Shown in pieces: positions 1 to 8,697 of a DNA stretch of 64,000 nucleotides. The stretch covers positions 1 through 64,000 of the forward strand of contig NZ_JBCMYF010000017.1 in the NCBI RefSeq assembly GCF_050483325.1. Direction: 5' to 3'. A model generated the notes under the pieces. That model was not told the DNA's origin. It made no database searches and was given only the letters and a program-made list of their open reading frames with translations. Within the stretch, counting starts at the first letter, position 1. Every line of letters starts with the position of its first letter. The position numbers and the translations under genes are program-made. The stretch comes from Bacillus_P idriensis_A (GTDB lineage: Bacteria > Bacillota > Bacilli > Bacillales > Bacillaceae).

Positions 1-176
1 ACTGGCTGATCCTTATCTGTCTGTCAGAGCTAAACGGTCGGTTCCGCTTTTCTTGGTGTCCAGCTTCACCTCCCAGCTCTTCGGCCAGAACGGCTCATCC
101 AGCAAAGGCAAAAAGCGCCTTTACTGGCTGATCCTTATCTGTCTGTCAGAGCTAAACGGTCGGTTCCGCTTTTCTT
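1..176. repeat. Intergenic repeat, about 122-base unit, with 54-base perfect direct repeats
   Basis: Bases 1-54 and 123-176 are identical. The 68 bases between them begin with a TGTCCAGCTTCACCTC-type sequence and the unit ends in CCGCTTTTCTT. One complete unit (about 55-176) is preceded by the end of another cut by the window edge. The composition and the GTCCAGCT...CCGCTTTTCTT ends resemble a class of non-coding intergenic repeats common in Bacillaceae genomes (from memory, not searched). No open frame runs through it. Its function is unknown. Confidence 0.8.
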
Positions 177-191
177 TTTTCCCAAAGGTTC

Positions 192-219
192 TTTTCAATC
201 TGTCCAAATAGTATATAAT
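192..219 (+). promoter_or_regulatory. Candidate sigma-A promoter of ccpN
   Basis: A TATAAT box lies at 214-219, with TTTTCA 16 bases upstream (192-197). It is about 75 bases before the ccpN start in an AT-rich stretch. The -35 box is poor, so the assignment rests on the -10 box and position. Confidence 0.4.
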
Positions 220-294
220 ATTTTTATATAGTATAACCTATTTAACCATCGGAAATTAGAACGCTTCATACATACGTATTGGAACCTTAAGGCG

Positions 295-933
295 GTGAGT
301 AGAATCGAACTTAATAAAAGGCAGGAACATATTCTGCAAATTGTAAAAGATAACGGGCCAATTACAGGTGAACATATTGCCGATCAGCTGAATTTAACAA
401 GGGCAACTCTTCGTCCTGATCTCGCAATACTGACAATGGCAGGATATCTGGAAGCGCGGCCAAGGGTCGGTTATTTTTATACAGGCAAAACAGGCGCAGG
501 ACTTCTCTCAGATAAACTGAAAAAATTGCAGGTGAAAGATTTCCAGTCCATTCCGGTTGTAGTGAATGAGAATGTATCTGTTTATGATGCAATTGTTACA
601 ATGTTTCTTGAAGATGTCGGGACGTTATTTGTTGTAGATCAAGGGTCTATCCTTGTTGGAGTATTGTCCCGGAAAGATCTGCTCCGTGCAAGCATCGGAA
701 AGCAGGAGCTTGCATCTATCCCTGTGAATATCATCATGACAAGAATGCCGAATATTACGATGTGCAGGCGCGAGGATTACATCATGGATGTTGCGAAATT
801 TTTAATAAACAAGCAAATAGACGCCATTCCTGTCATCAAAGAGACAGAAAAGGGCTTTGAAGTAACTGGAAGAATTACTAAAACAAATATGACGAAGATA
901 TTGGTCGGATTAGCTGAGAATGAAATCATCTAG
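295..933 (+). CDS. ccpN: Transcriptional repressor CcpN (HTH plus two CBS domains)
   Basis: This 212-residue protein matches CcpN, the repressor of gluconeogenic genes (gapB, pckA) when glucose is present. Residues 1-60 form a winged helix-turn-helix (SRIELNKRQEHIL start, LTRATLRPDLAIL recognition helix). Residues 75-205 hold a pair of CBS domains, which in this family sense nucleotides. The GTG start at 295 is supported by the conserved N-terminus, with AAGG only a few bases upstream. It lies 20 bases from yqfL, as in B. subtilis, where the two genes act together on carbon control. Confidence 0.93.
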   Translation: MSRIELNKRQEHILQIVKDNGPITGEHIADQLNLTRATLRPDLAILTMAGYLEARPRVGYFYTGKTGAGLLSDKLKKLQVKDFQSIPVVVNENVSVYDAIVTMFLEDVGTLFVVDQGSILVGVLSRKDLLRASIGKQELASIPVNIIMTRMPNITMCRREDYIMDVAKFLINKQIDAIPVIKETEKGFEVTGRITKTNMTKILVGLAENEII

Positions 934-953
934 CAAGGGGAGTGAGGAATGGT

Positions 954-1766
954 ATGAAAAATCGCCATGTCTATGTTGTATCAGATTCTGTAGGCGAAAC
1001 AGCTGAACTTGTTATAAAAGCAGCGATCAGCCAATTTAATGGAAATACTGCGGATACAAAAATCAAACGAATTCCTTATGTTGAAGATTTAGGCACAATA
1101 AAAGAAGTGGTGGCGCTCGCTAAACTTGAGCAGGCAATTGTGTGCTTTACTCTAGTCGTTCCTGAGCTTAGACAGGGACTGATTAATGAAGCGAATTCTC
1201 AAGGTGTGGTCTACTATGATATCATCGGCCCATTAATAGATAAAATGGAATCTGCTTATGGAATTAATGCAAAATATGAACCTGGCAGAGTCCGTAAACT
1301 TGATGAAGATTACTTCAAAAAAGTAGAGGCCATTGAATTTGCGGTTAAATACGATGACGGACGTGATCCCCGCGGAATCATGAAAGCAGACATTATTCTT
1401 GTTGGAGTATCACGGACATCAAAAACTCCGCTGTCCCAATATTTGGCCCATAAGCGCTTTAAAGTTGCGAATGTGCCGATTGTTCCTGAAGTCGAACCTC
1501 CTGAGGAGCTATTTAAAGTTTCTCCAAAAAAATGCATCGGCCTTAAAATCAGCCCTGATAAATTAAATGACATAAGAAAAGAACGATTAATCTCTCTCGG
1601 CCTGAATGATAAAGCTATTTATGCGAATATCGACAGAATCAAAGTGGAGCTTGAATACTTTGAAAAGGTTATTGATAAGATCGGCTGTCAGGTAATCGAT
1701 GTTTCCAATAAAGCAGTTGAGGAAACGGCTAACATGATCCAAAATATCATGAACAGGTATAACTGA
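954..1766 (+). CDS. yqfL: Pyruvate, phosphate dikinase regulatory protein family (YqfL)
   Basis: This 270-residue DUF299 protein belongs to the bifunctional kinase/pyrophosphorylase family that regulates PPDK or PEP synthase by ADP-dependent phosphorylation and Pi-dependent dephosphorylation. It shows the conserved VSDSVGETAE start and the P-loop-like GVSRTSKTPLS. The ATG at 954 is chosen over GTG 942 because TGAGG at 943-947 is well spaced from it and the family starts M-x-N-R. It is co-directional with ccpN, probably in one operon. The actual target enzyme in Bacillus is not settled. Confidence 0.9.
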   Translation: MKNRHVYVVSDSVGETAELVIKAAISQFNGNTADTKIKRIPYVEDLGTIKEVVALAKLEQAIVCFTLVVPELRQGLINEANSQGVVYYDIIGPLIDKMESAYGINAKYEPGRVRKLDEDYFKKVEAIEFAVKYDDGRDPRGIMKADIILVGVSRTSKTPLSQYLAHKRFKVANVPIVPEVEPPEELFKVSPKKCIGLKISPDKLNDIRKERLISLGLNDKAIYANIDRIKVELEYFEKVIDKIGCQVIDVSNKAVEETANMIQNIMNRYN

Positions 1767-1786
1767 AGATCAGTGCAAAAATATTG

Positions 1787-1818
1787 AACTCAGAGAAGCA
1801 GAAGCTCTGAGTTTTATA
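1787..1818 (+). terminator. Rho-independent terminator after yqfL
   Basis: AACTCAGAG at 1787-1795 pairs with CTCTGAGTT at 1805-1813, followed by a T-rich tail (TTTATATA). Confidence 0.75.
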
Positions 1819-1966
1819 TATGTCCCAAGTTCTGTTTTGGCTGAAGCGCTAATAAAATACTATGTCCTGAAAATAACAATTTAAGTTCGTGAAAAAGAAT
1901 GGAAAATTTAAAGACTTTGTATTATAATAAAAAATTGTGATAAAATTACTTATTTTAGGTTTAGAC

Positions 1967-1996
1967 TTGACCAAGAACGAATAAACTATTTATTGT
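1967..1996 (+). promoter_or_regulatory. Candidate promoter of the yqxD-dnaG-sigA operon
   Basis: TTGACC (1967-1972) and TATTGT (1991-1996) are separated by 18 bases. A second possible pair is TTGTAT (1917-1922) and TAAAAT (1941-1946). The 1819-2103 interval is AT-rich and holds no gene that I can see. Confidence 0.4.
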
Positions 1997-2103
1997 GATC
2001 TGTCAAGTGAATCGATGAAAAATAATTCGACAAATTCAGTCTCGTTTTCCATGCGATCTTTTCTAAAAGGTTAAGAAGGAATCTATCGGAGTGATGTAGA
2101 ATA

Positions 2104-2577
2104 GTGAAAGATGACGAAAAAAAGATGCAGATAATTGTCGATGCAGATGCATGTCCTGTAAAGCAGGAAATTGCTGACCTTGCTGCCCGATACCAGATCA
2201 ATGTCCTGTTTGTTGCTTCATACAATCACAAAACATCAAATACATACGGATATGATTGGGTTTATGTGGACACCGGCAAAGAATCTGCTGATTTATACAT
2301 CACTAATCACTCTTGCCGCGGTGATCTGGTTGTGACGCAGGATATTGGTCTTGCGGGTCTTTTGCTGAAAAAAGGGGTTATAGTTATGACACCCCGGGGT
2401 AAACAGTATACAGAAGAAAATATTGAGCTTGCTCTAGAGTTCAGGTATCTTTCTGCGAAAGAACGCAGAGGCGGAAAGCATACAAAAGGCCCCAAAAAGT
2501 TTACCCAGTCAGACAGAGACAGTTTTATTTTTACTTTGGAAAAGATTTTGTCGAAAGATGCAGGAATTAGTGGTTAA
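2104..2577 (+). CDS. yqxD: YaiI/YqxD family protein (UPF0178, DUF188)
   Basis: This 157-residue protein of unknown biochemical function carries the family signature VDADACPVK near the N-terminus and a PIN/NYN-like DIGLAG motif, suggesting a nuclease-like fold. The start is GTG 2104, preceded by GGAGTGATG at 2088-2096. It lies immediately upstream of dnaG, as in B. subtilis, and is presumably the first gene of the dnaG-sigA operon. Confidence 0.88.
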   Translation: MKDDEKKMQIIVDADACPVKQEIADLAARYQINVLFVASYNHKTSNTYGYDWVYVDTGKESADLYITNHSCRGDLVVTQDIGLAGLLLKKGVIVMTPRGKQYTEENIELALEFRYLSAKERRGGKHTKGPKKFTQSDRDSFIFTLEKILSKDAGISG

Positions 2578-2609
2578 ATCGCGAATATTTGTATCACGGA
2601 GTTGTTGGT

Positions 2610-4418
2610 ATGGGAAATCGAATTCCCGATGAAATAATCGATAAGATTCAGCAATCGGCAGACATCGTGGATGTTGTCAGTGAATATGTTCAATTGAAGA
2701 AGCAGGGAAGAAATCATTTTGGGCTTTGTCCATTTCATGGCGAAAAATCACCATCGTTCTCCGTTTCACATGATAAGCAGATCTATCATTGCTTTGGATG
2801 TGGCGCCGGCGGGAACGTCTTTTCATTCTTAATGCAAATTGAAGGCTATTCATTTGTTGAAGCAGCTTCGGCACTTGCTGACAAACTGCATATTGATCTT
2901 CCTGATCAGCTTAATGCCGTTTTGCCAAAAGATGCAAACAGCGATGATGAAAAAATGATTGAAGCACATGAACTGCTGAAGAAGTTTTATCATCATTTGC
3001 TTGTAAACACTAAAGAAGGGCAAGCTGCCTACGATTATTTAACAGCAAGAGGCTTTGCCAAAGAAACAATTGAGCAGTTTGAAATTGGCTATGCGCTTGA
3101 TTCCTGGGATTTCGTCGCCAAGTTTTTAACTAAACGGGGCTATGATCAGCAAATGATGGAAGTAGCCGGTCTGCTTGTTAAGAAAAGCTCCTCTGATGGG
3201 TATCTGGACCGTTTTCGCAATCGGATCATGTTTCCTATCTTGGATCATACCGGCCGTACCATTGCCTTTTCAGGAAGGGTGCTTGGAAAAGAGCAGCCCA
3301 AATTTCTGAACAGCCCTGAAACGCCTATCTTTAACAAAAGCAAAGTTCTTTATAATTTTCATCAAGCAAGAGTACATATACGCAAAAATCAGCAAGTTGT
3401 TTTATTTGAAGGTTTTGCCGATGTTATTTCCGCTGTCCGTTCAGATGTGCAGCATTCGATTGCAGCGATGGGCACATCACTGACTGAAGCTCAGGCAAAA
3501 ATCATCAAAAGAAATGCAGGAGATGTTATAATCTGTTTTGACTCTGATTCTGCAGGACTTGAAGCAACATTAAGAGCATCTAAGACACTTGCTGCTGCCG
3601 GCTGTAAACTGAGAGTTGCCGCGCTGCCTGATGGAACAGACCCTGATGACTACATCCGGAAATTCGGTGCAGAAAAGTTCAAAAAAGATGTAATAGGGGC
3701 AAGCATTACGTTAATGGCATTTAAAATGCAGGTTTTCCGCAAAGGAAAAAATCTTCAGGATGAAGGACAACGGCTGCAGTATATAGAAGACATACTGAAA
3801 GAACTAAGCCAGCTTGAGAATCCTGTAGAAATCGAACTGTATTTAAAACAGCTGTCCGGAGAATTTTCGTTATCAATGGATGTTTTAAAGAGTCAAATGC
3901 AGGACAAAAGATCTGGCCAAAAGCCTGAACACAATAAGGAGCAGCAGAAGAGTGCCCCTGTCCAGCATTTGATGAAGCCAAAGCAAAAACGTCTTTTGCC
4001 GGCATTTCATAATGCTGAAAGACTTCTTATAGCGCATATGCTGCGTAATAAGGACATTGCACAAAAAGTGCTTGACCGTATAGGACTTCAGTTCAATATA
4101 GAAGAGCACAGAGCGATTATAACTTACTTATATGCTTATTATGAAGAAGGAAATGAGGCAAGTGTAAGCTCGTTCCTGAGAAAACTGCCGGACAATCAGC
4201 TTCACCAGTTTGTTTCAGATATAGCCATGCTCTCGGTAAGTGAAGAAATATCCGAGCGGGAGCTGTCAGATTATATCAAACAGGTGTTGAATCACCAAAA
4301 TTGGTTAATGATAAAAGAAAAAGAAGCTGAAAAGCATGAAGCAGAGCGCAAGAAGGATTTTGTCAAAGCTGCTAACATCGCTATGGAAGTCATAAGACTT
4401 AAGCGCGATCTTAAATGA
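2610..4418 (+). CDS. dnaG: DNA primase
   Basis: This 602-residue primase makes RNA primers at the replication fork. Its N-terminal zinc-binding domain has ligands C40, H43, C61 and C64. The TOPRIM catalytic core has the EGFADV glutamate near residue 267 and DSDSAG at about 311-316. The C-terminal helical region binds the DnaB-type helicase. The ATG at 2610 (MGNRIPDE) matches the family N-terminus; a longer reading from TTG 2589 is not supported. CGGAG at 2597-2601 is the likely ribosome site. It is full length and sits in the conserved yqxD-dnaG-sigA order. Confidence 0.97.
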   Translation: MGNRIPDEIIDKIQQSADIVDVVSEYVQLKKQGRNHFGLCPFHGEKSPSFSVSHDKQIYHCFGCGAGGNVFSFLMQIEGYSFVEAASALADKLHIDLPDQLNAVLPKDANSDDEKMIEAHELLKKFYHHLLVNTKEGQAAYDYLTARGFAKETIEQFEIGYALDSWDFVAKFLTKRGYDQQMMEVAGLLVKKSSSDGYLDRFRNRIMFPILDHTGRTIAFSGRVLGKEQPKFLNSPETPIFNKSKVLYNFHQARVHIRKNQQVVLFEGFADVISAVRSDVQHSIAAMGTSLTEAQAKIIKRNAGDVIICFDSDSAGLEATLRASKTLAAAGCKLRVAALPDGTDPDDYIRKFGAEKFKKDVIGASITLMAFKMQVFRKGKNLQDEGQRLQYIEDILKELSQLENPVEIELYLKQLSGEFSLSMDVLKSQMQDKRSGQKPEHNKEQQKSAPVQHLMKPKQKRLLPAFHNAERLLIAHMLRNKDIAQKVLDRIGLQFNIEEHRAIITYLYAYYEEGNEASVSSFLRKLPDNQLHQFVSDIAMLSVSEEISERELSDYIKQVLNHQNWLMIKEKEAEKHEAERKKDFVKAANIAMEVIRLKRDLK

Positions 4419-4535
4419 AGGCAGATGTTTGACTTGCGCAAAACACAGAGATTCATTGCGGCTAATCGGTTTCAACTATCAATTAGCACATTCACATAAA
4501 GGATTAATTGCAAGAGTTTGGAAGGAGGGGATCCA

Positions 4536-5648
4536 ATGGCTGATAAACAAACCCATGATTCTGAATTGACATTGGAACAAGCAAAAGACCAATTAACAGA
4601 AATCGGAAAAAAACGTGGAGTTTTAACATACGAAGAGATTGCTGAGCGCATGGCGGGCTTTGAAATCGAATCAGACCAAATGGATGAGTATTATGAGTAC
4701 CTTGGCGAGCAGGGTGTTGAATTAGTAGGTGATAATGAATCGACCGATGATCCTAACATACAGCAGCTGGCAAAGGAAGAAGAATTTGATTTAAATGATC
4801 TAAGTGTGCCTCCAGGTGTTAAGATTAACGATCCTGTTCGTATGTATCTGAAAGAAATCGGCCGGGTTGATCTTTTAACTGCAGATGAAGAAATTAAGCT
4901 TGCAAACCGCATAGAAGAAGGCGATGAAGAAGCGAAGAGAAGACTTGCAGAGGCAAACCTTCGTCTTGTTGTAAGCATCGCGAAAAGATATGTAGGACGC
5001 GGAATGCTGTTTTTGGATCTTATCCAGGAAGGCAATATGGGCTTAATGAAAGCTGTAGAGAAGTTCGATTACCGCAAAGGCTTTAAATTCAGCACCTATG
5101 CTACATGGTGGATCCGTCAGGCTATTACAAGAGCAATTGCTGATCAGGCCAGAACCATTCGTATACCTGTGCACATGGTTGAGACAATCAATAAGTTGAT
5201 TCGTGTTCAGCGTCAGCTTCTTCAAGATTTAGGCAGAGAACCTTCTCCTGAAGAAATTGCAGAAGATATGGACCTGACTCCTGATAAAGTAAGAGAGATT
5301 TTAAAAATCGCACAAGAACCAGTATCTCTTGAAACACCGATTGGTGAAGAAGATGATTCACATCTTGGAGATTTTATTGAGGATCAAGATGCAACTTCTC
5401 CTTCCGAACATGCGGCTTATGAGCTGTTAAAAGAACAGCTTGAAGATGTGCTTGATACACTGACAGACCGCGAGGAAAACGTGCTGCGTCTTCGTTTTGG
5501 ACTGGATGATGGACGTACAAGAACACTTGAAGAAGTAGGTAAAGTCTTTGGTGTTACAAGAGAGCGCATCCGTCAAATTGAAGCAAAGGCACTTCGCAAG
5601 CTGCGCCACCCAAGCAGAAGCAAACGATTAAAAGATTTCTTAGAATAG
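4536..5648 (+). CDS. sigA: RNA polymerase housekeeping sigma factor SigA (RpoD)
   Basis: This 370-residue primary sigma factor directs RNA polymerase to -10/-35 promoters. Region 1.2 (NDPVRMYLKEIG), region 2 (DLIQEGNMGLMKAVEKFD, then FSTYATWWIRQAI), region 3 and region 4.2 (GVTRERIRQIEAKALRKLR) are all present. ATG 4536 follows the strong site AAGGAGGGG at 4522-4530. It ends the macromolecular synthesis operon and is followed at once by a terminator. Confidence 0.98.
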   Translation: MADKQTHDSELTLEQAKDQLTEIGKKRGVLTYEEIAERMAGFEIESDQMDEYYEYLGEQGVELVGDNESTDDPNIQQLAKEEEFDLNDLSVPPGVKINDPVRMYLKEIGRVDLLTADEEIKLANRIEEGDEEAKRRLAEANLRLVVSIAKRYVGRGMLFLDLIQEGNMGLMKAVEKFDYRKGFKFSTYATWWIRQAITRAIADQARTIRIPVHMVETINKLIRVQRQLLQDLGREPSPEEIAEDMDLTPDKVREILKIAQEPVSLETPIGEEDDSHLGDFIEDQDATSPSEHAAYELLKEQLEDVLDTLTDREENVLRLRFGLDDGRTRTLEEVGKVFGVTRERIRQIEAKALRKLRHPSRSKRLKDFLE

Positions 5649-5686
5649 AAAGCGGACTTTTGTTCGCTTTTTTTTTGTTTTTTTAT
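5649..5686 (+). terminator. Terminator of the dnaG-sigA operon
   Basis: AAAGCGGAC (5649-5657) pairs with GTTCGCTTT (5662-5670) around a TTTT loop, followed by a long T run. The stem starts on the base after the sigA stop. The 5690-5960 stretch downstream is AT-rich with nothing else recognised. Confidence 0.9.
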
Positions 5687-5966
5687 AAAAAATAGTTTTG
5701 ACAGCGGTAACAATAAATTTCATTATTACATCTTCTTTTCATTTATTTTACTTAATTGTTATTTAATTTGCAAATCACCCTCAGAAAATTTTGAGCTTTT
5801 ATAAACTCTTTTCACCTCTGAAATTTACCATCTCACTTCTTTATCCTGCTTTGTAAATCCTTGAAATTACTGACAAATCCTTAAGATTGGCATTCTCATG
5901 GAGAAGCCTTTTTAAAATAAAACAGGAAAGAAAAATATTTTTTAATTAAATAAAAAATTTAAAAAG

Positions 5967-6016
5967 TTGTGAAAACAGAGCGTTACACTTTATAATTTAA
6001 TATGTAAGCGTATTCA
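5967..6016 (+). promoter_or_regulatory. Sigma-A promoter overlapped downstream by a perfect cre (CcpA) site
   Basis: TTGTGA (5967-5972) and TATAAT (5991-5996) are spaced by 18 bases. Directly after, ATGTAAGCGTATTCA at 6002-6016 matches every defined position of the Bacillus cre consensus WTGNAANCGNWNNCA. A cre at the start point is the usual arrangement for CcpA repression. The acyl-CoA dehydrogenase gene downstream should therefore be shut off by glucose. Confidence 0.85.
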
Positions 6017-6031
6017 AAACGGAGGGATAAC

Positions 6032-7171
6032 ATGAATTTTGAACTATCACAAGAACAGCGCATGATTCAGAAAACCATCAAAGAGTTTGCAGAAGAAGTT
6101 GTTGAGCCAGGGGCATTTGAAAGAGACAAAACGAAGCAATTTCCAGCAGAAATTTTTCAGCAGCTAGGTGAAATGGGAATGCTTGGCCTGCCGTTTTCAG
6201 AAGAATACGGAGGAAGCGGCGCAGATACAATCAGTTTCGCAATTGTTACGGAAGAACTCAGCAAAGCATGCGGTTCAACCGGAATTACATACTCTGCCCA
6301 TATTTCATTAGGCGGAGCTCCTATTAATATGTTTGGAACAGAAGAGCAAAAAAGAACGTATCTTTCAAAAATCTGCTCAGGCGAATCTTTTGGTGCCTTT
6401 GGACTGACTGAGCCTAATGCAGGTTCAGATGCGGGAGGCACTCAGACCGAAGCGGTTCTGCAGGATGGTCAATTTAAGATAAATGGAAATAAATGTTATA
6501 TTACAAATGCCTCTTACGCAAAGTTTCTGGCTTTGACGGCCATTACAGACCGCAAAGAAGGAAAAAAAGAGATAAGCGCATTAATTGTTCCTACTGATGC
6601 ACCGGGGTTCAAGGTGATTGATAATTATGAAAAAATGGGATTGAATGCTTCAAATACAACAGAATTGATCCTTGAAGATGTGTTCGTTCCAGAAGAAAAT
6701 CTTCTTGGCAAAAGAGGGGATGGCTTCAGGCAGTTTCTTAAGACTTTAGACGGCGGAAGAATTGGAATTGGCGCTATGGCAGTTGGAATTGCACAGGCAG
6801 CTTTTGAAAAAGCATTAGCTTATTCCAAAGAAAGAAAGCAATTTGGAAAAACATTAAGTGAATTCCAGGCGATCCAATTTAAACTTGCTGACATGGCCAT
6901 GAAAATTGATTTAGCACGAACAATGGTTTATAAAGCAGCCTGGTTAAAGGATCAGGGCAAACCATTTACGAAGGAAGCTTCTTTTTGCAAGCTGTTTGCA
7001 TCTGAAATGTGTACAGAGGTGACAAATCAGGCCATTCAAATTCACGGCGGGTATGGCTACATGAAAGAATATCATGTTGAACGATATCTGCGAGATGCTA
7101 AATTGCTTGAAATCGGCGAAGGCACAAGCGAAGTTCAGCGGATGGTTATTGCAAGGCTTATTGGCTGCTGA
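6032..7171 (+). CDS. Acyl-CoA dehydrogenase
   Basis: This 379-residue FAD-dependent acyl-CoA dehydrogenase catalyses the first oxidation of beta-oxidation or of branched/short acyl-CoA breakdown. The FAD/substrate motif FGAFGLTEPNAGSDAGG and the C-terminal GGYGYMKEYHVERYLRDAK are present. The catalytic glutamate is in GEGTSE near residue 363. GGAGGG lies six bases before the ATG. It is expressed alone from the CcpA-regulated promoter just upstream. In B. subtilis no such gene lies between sigA and cccA, so this is a lineage-specific insertion in the synteny. The chain-length preference cannot be read from sequence. Confidence 0.93.
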   Translation: MNFELSQEQRMIQKTIKEFAEEVVEPGAFERDKTKQFPAEIFQQLGEMGMLGLPFSEEYGGSGADTISFAIVTEELSKACGSTGITYSAHISLGGAPINMFGTEEQKRTYLSKICSGESFGAFGLTEPNAGSDAGGTQTEAVLQDGQFKINGNKCYITNASYAKFLALTAITDRKEGKKEISALIVPTDAPGFKVIDNYEKMGLNASNTTELILEDVFVPEENLLGKRGDGFRQFLKTLDGGRIGIGAMAVGIAQAAFEKALAYSKERKQFGKTLSEFQAIQFKLADMAMKIDLARTMVYKAAWLKDQGKPFTKEASFCKLFASEMCTEVTNQAIQIHGGYGYMKEYHVERYLRDAKLLEIGEGTSEVQRMVIARLIGC

Positions 7172-7220
7172 CGAATGAGAATAGCGCAAGCGCACGTTTA
7201 GCGCAGGCAGACTAAAAAGA

Positions 7221-7259
7221 ATCTGAAAGTGTTGGCAAAAAGTGCCAATACTTTCAGAT
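7221..7259. other. Long hairpin without T tract
   Basis: A 17-base arm (ATCTGAAAGTGTTGGCA, 7221-7237) pairs with 7243-7259 with one G-T wobble around AAAAG. The following bases are not T-rich, so it is not a classical terminator. It sits in a G+C-richer patch starting with the GCGCAAGCGC palindrome near 7190 and is probably an intergenic repeat remnant. Confidence 0.6.
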
Positions 7260-7327
7260 CCGTTCTGGCCTAGGAGCCTGAGCGATTCATGCAAATTTTT
7301 ATCCTTACTAATCAAGTGAAAACAGGT

Positions 7328-7356
7328 ACTTCATCTTAATTGATGAAGTTTTTTTG
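7328..7356 (+). terminator. Terminator after the acyl-CoA dehydrogenase gene
   Basis: ACTTCATC (7328-7335) pairs with GATGAAGT (7342-7349), followed by a run of T. Confidence 0.75.
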
Positions 7357-7487
7357 ACTAATTTTTGAAAAATAGCCCAACTTATACAATAAGTCTTTTA
7401 CTTCCACAAATTTTAAAGTAAAATAGAGATTGTTTAAATCTATCGTTTACCTGCATTTCAAGATTTTTACATAGGGGAGGTTACATA

Positions 7488-7850
7488 ATGAATCGCAATC
7501 CACTAATTCCATTTGCTTTAGTTGCCGTAATCGGAATCGGCCTTATGTTTTTCTTATCTATTAAAGGGCTCGGCGATATGAAAGAAATGGCTGGAGAAGG
7601 TAAAGAGGAAGATAAATCGGGAGAAGTTGCAAACGCTTCACCAGAGGAAATCTACAAGCAAAGCTGTGTTTCTTGTCATGGCGAGAATTACGAAGGCGGT
7701 GCCGGTCCTGCTCTTAAAGGGGTTGGGGACAAGCTCGGCGTAGACGGAATTAAAGAAACGATTAAAAATGGCCGAGGAAACATGCCGGCCGGGTTAGTTC
7801 CTGATGAAAAACTGGACGAGATGGCAGAATGGGTTTCTAAAATCAAATAG
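7488..7850 (+). CDS. cccA: Cytochrome c550, membrane-anchored
   Basis: This 120-residue c-type cytochrome has one N-terminal membrane anchor (residues 7-25). After a short acidic linker comes a single heme domain with the attachment motif C60-V-S-C63-H64 and a likely axial methionine in GNMPAG (about residue 99). It faces the outside of the membrane and carries electrons to terminal oxidases. GGGGAGG precedes the ATG. The position after sigA matches B. subtilis cccA. It is monocistronic, with a terminator downstream. Confidence 0.93.
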   Translation: MNRNPLIPFALVAVIGIGLMFFLSIKGLGDMKEMAGEGKEEDKSGEVANASPEEIYKQSCVSCHGENYEGGAGPALKGVGDKLGVDGIKETIKNGRGNMPAGLVPDEKLDEMAEWVSKIK

Positions 7851-7898
7851 TTTTTCACGAAAGTAATTTAAAAATAAATCGTTGCATTTAAGCGAAAA

Positions 7899-7940
7899 AG
7901 AAAAGTCCTTTGCATCTGCGGAGGACTTTTCTTATTATAT
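7899..7940 (+). terminator. Terminator after cccA
   Basis: AGAAAAGTCCT (7899-7909) pairs with AGGACTTTTCT (7922-7932) before TTATTATAT. Confidence 0.85.
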
Positions 7941-7983
7941 AGAGAGATCGAATTAAAAGAACATAAGAATGTGGTGGTTTAAA

Positions 7984-8697
7984 ATGAATGAAGTTAATTT
8001 ATCAAATAGGCTAAAAACTGTAGCTGATTATATACCAAAGAATGCTGTGCTTGCTGACATTGGCTCTGATCATGCTTACTTGCCCTGCTACGCCATTTTA
8101 AACGGCTTGGCAGCTTCAGCTGTTGCCGGGGAAGTCGTTTTGGGGCCGTTCCAGTCTGCCAAGAAGCAAGTCCAAAAAAGCGGACTTGGGGATGTGATAT
8201 CAGTTCGTTTAGGTAGCGGGCTCGATGTCATTGATCCTAATGAAGTAACGTGCATCACAATTGCAGGAATGGGCGGTGCATTAATTGAAAAGATCCTTGA
8301 AGCGGGAAAAGAAAAATTAGCCGGAGCAGAGAGGCTGATTCTTCAGCCCAATATTCATGCACATCATGTAAGAAAATGGCTTCTTAACAATGGCTGGAAA
8401 CTGATTAATGAAGAAATATTGGAAGAAGACGGAAAGATCTATGAGATTCTTGTAGCTGAAAAAGGCGAAGCAAATGCTCCATATCAGCATACAGGCCTGC
8501 AAATAGGCTTGCTTGTCGGCCCTTTTTTGATGGGTGAGAAAACAGAACCGTTCCTAAAGAAATGGACGCAGGAAATTGAGCATAACAAACGGATTTTAAC
8601 TAGTTTAGAAAGTGCGGCACCAAGCCCTGGGAATGAAGCTAAGAAGAAAGAACTGAATGAGTTGATTGAAATGCTTGAGGAGGTTACAAGGAAATGA
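7984..8697 (+). CDS. trmK: tRNA (adenine(22)-N1)-methyltransferase TrmK
   Basis: This 237-residue SAM-dependent methyltransferase forms m1A22 in tRNA. The SAM-binding motif ADIGSDHAYLPCY lies at residues 22-34, the TIAGMGGALI motif follows, and ERLILQPNIHAHHVRKWL is typical of the family. The ATG at 7984 is preferred to 7969 because GTGGTGG at 7971-7977 is correctly spaced and the family starts MNE-L-S-RL. The last four bases overlap yqfO (ATGA), so translation is coupled. Confidence 0.93.
   Translation: MNEVNLSNRLKTVADYIPKNAVLADIGSDHAYLPCYAILNGLAASAVAGEVVLGPFQSAKKQVQKSGLGDVISVRLGSGLDVIDPNEVTCITIAGMGGALIEKILEAGKEKLAGAERLILQPNIHAHHVRKWLLNNGWKLINEEILEEDGKIYEILVAEKGEANAPYQHTGLQIGLLVGPFLMGEKTEPFLKKWTQEIEHNKRILTSLESAAPSPGNEAKKKELNELIEMLEEVTRK

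Noticed and set aside
1..176. Possible CRISPR-like repeat-spacer-repeat
   Set aside because: Only two 54-base copies with one 68-base interval. The whole is a tandem intergenic repeat, and there are no cas genes in the window.
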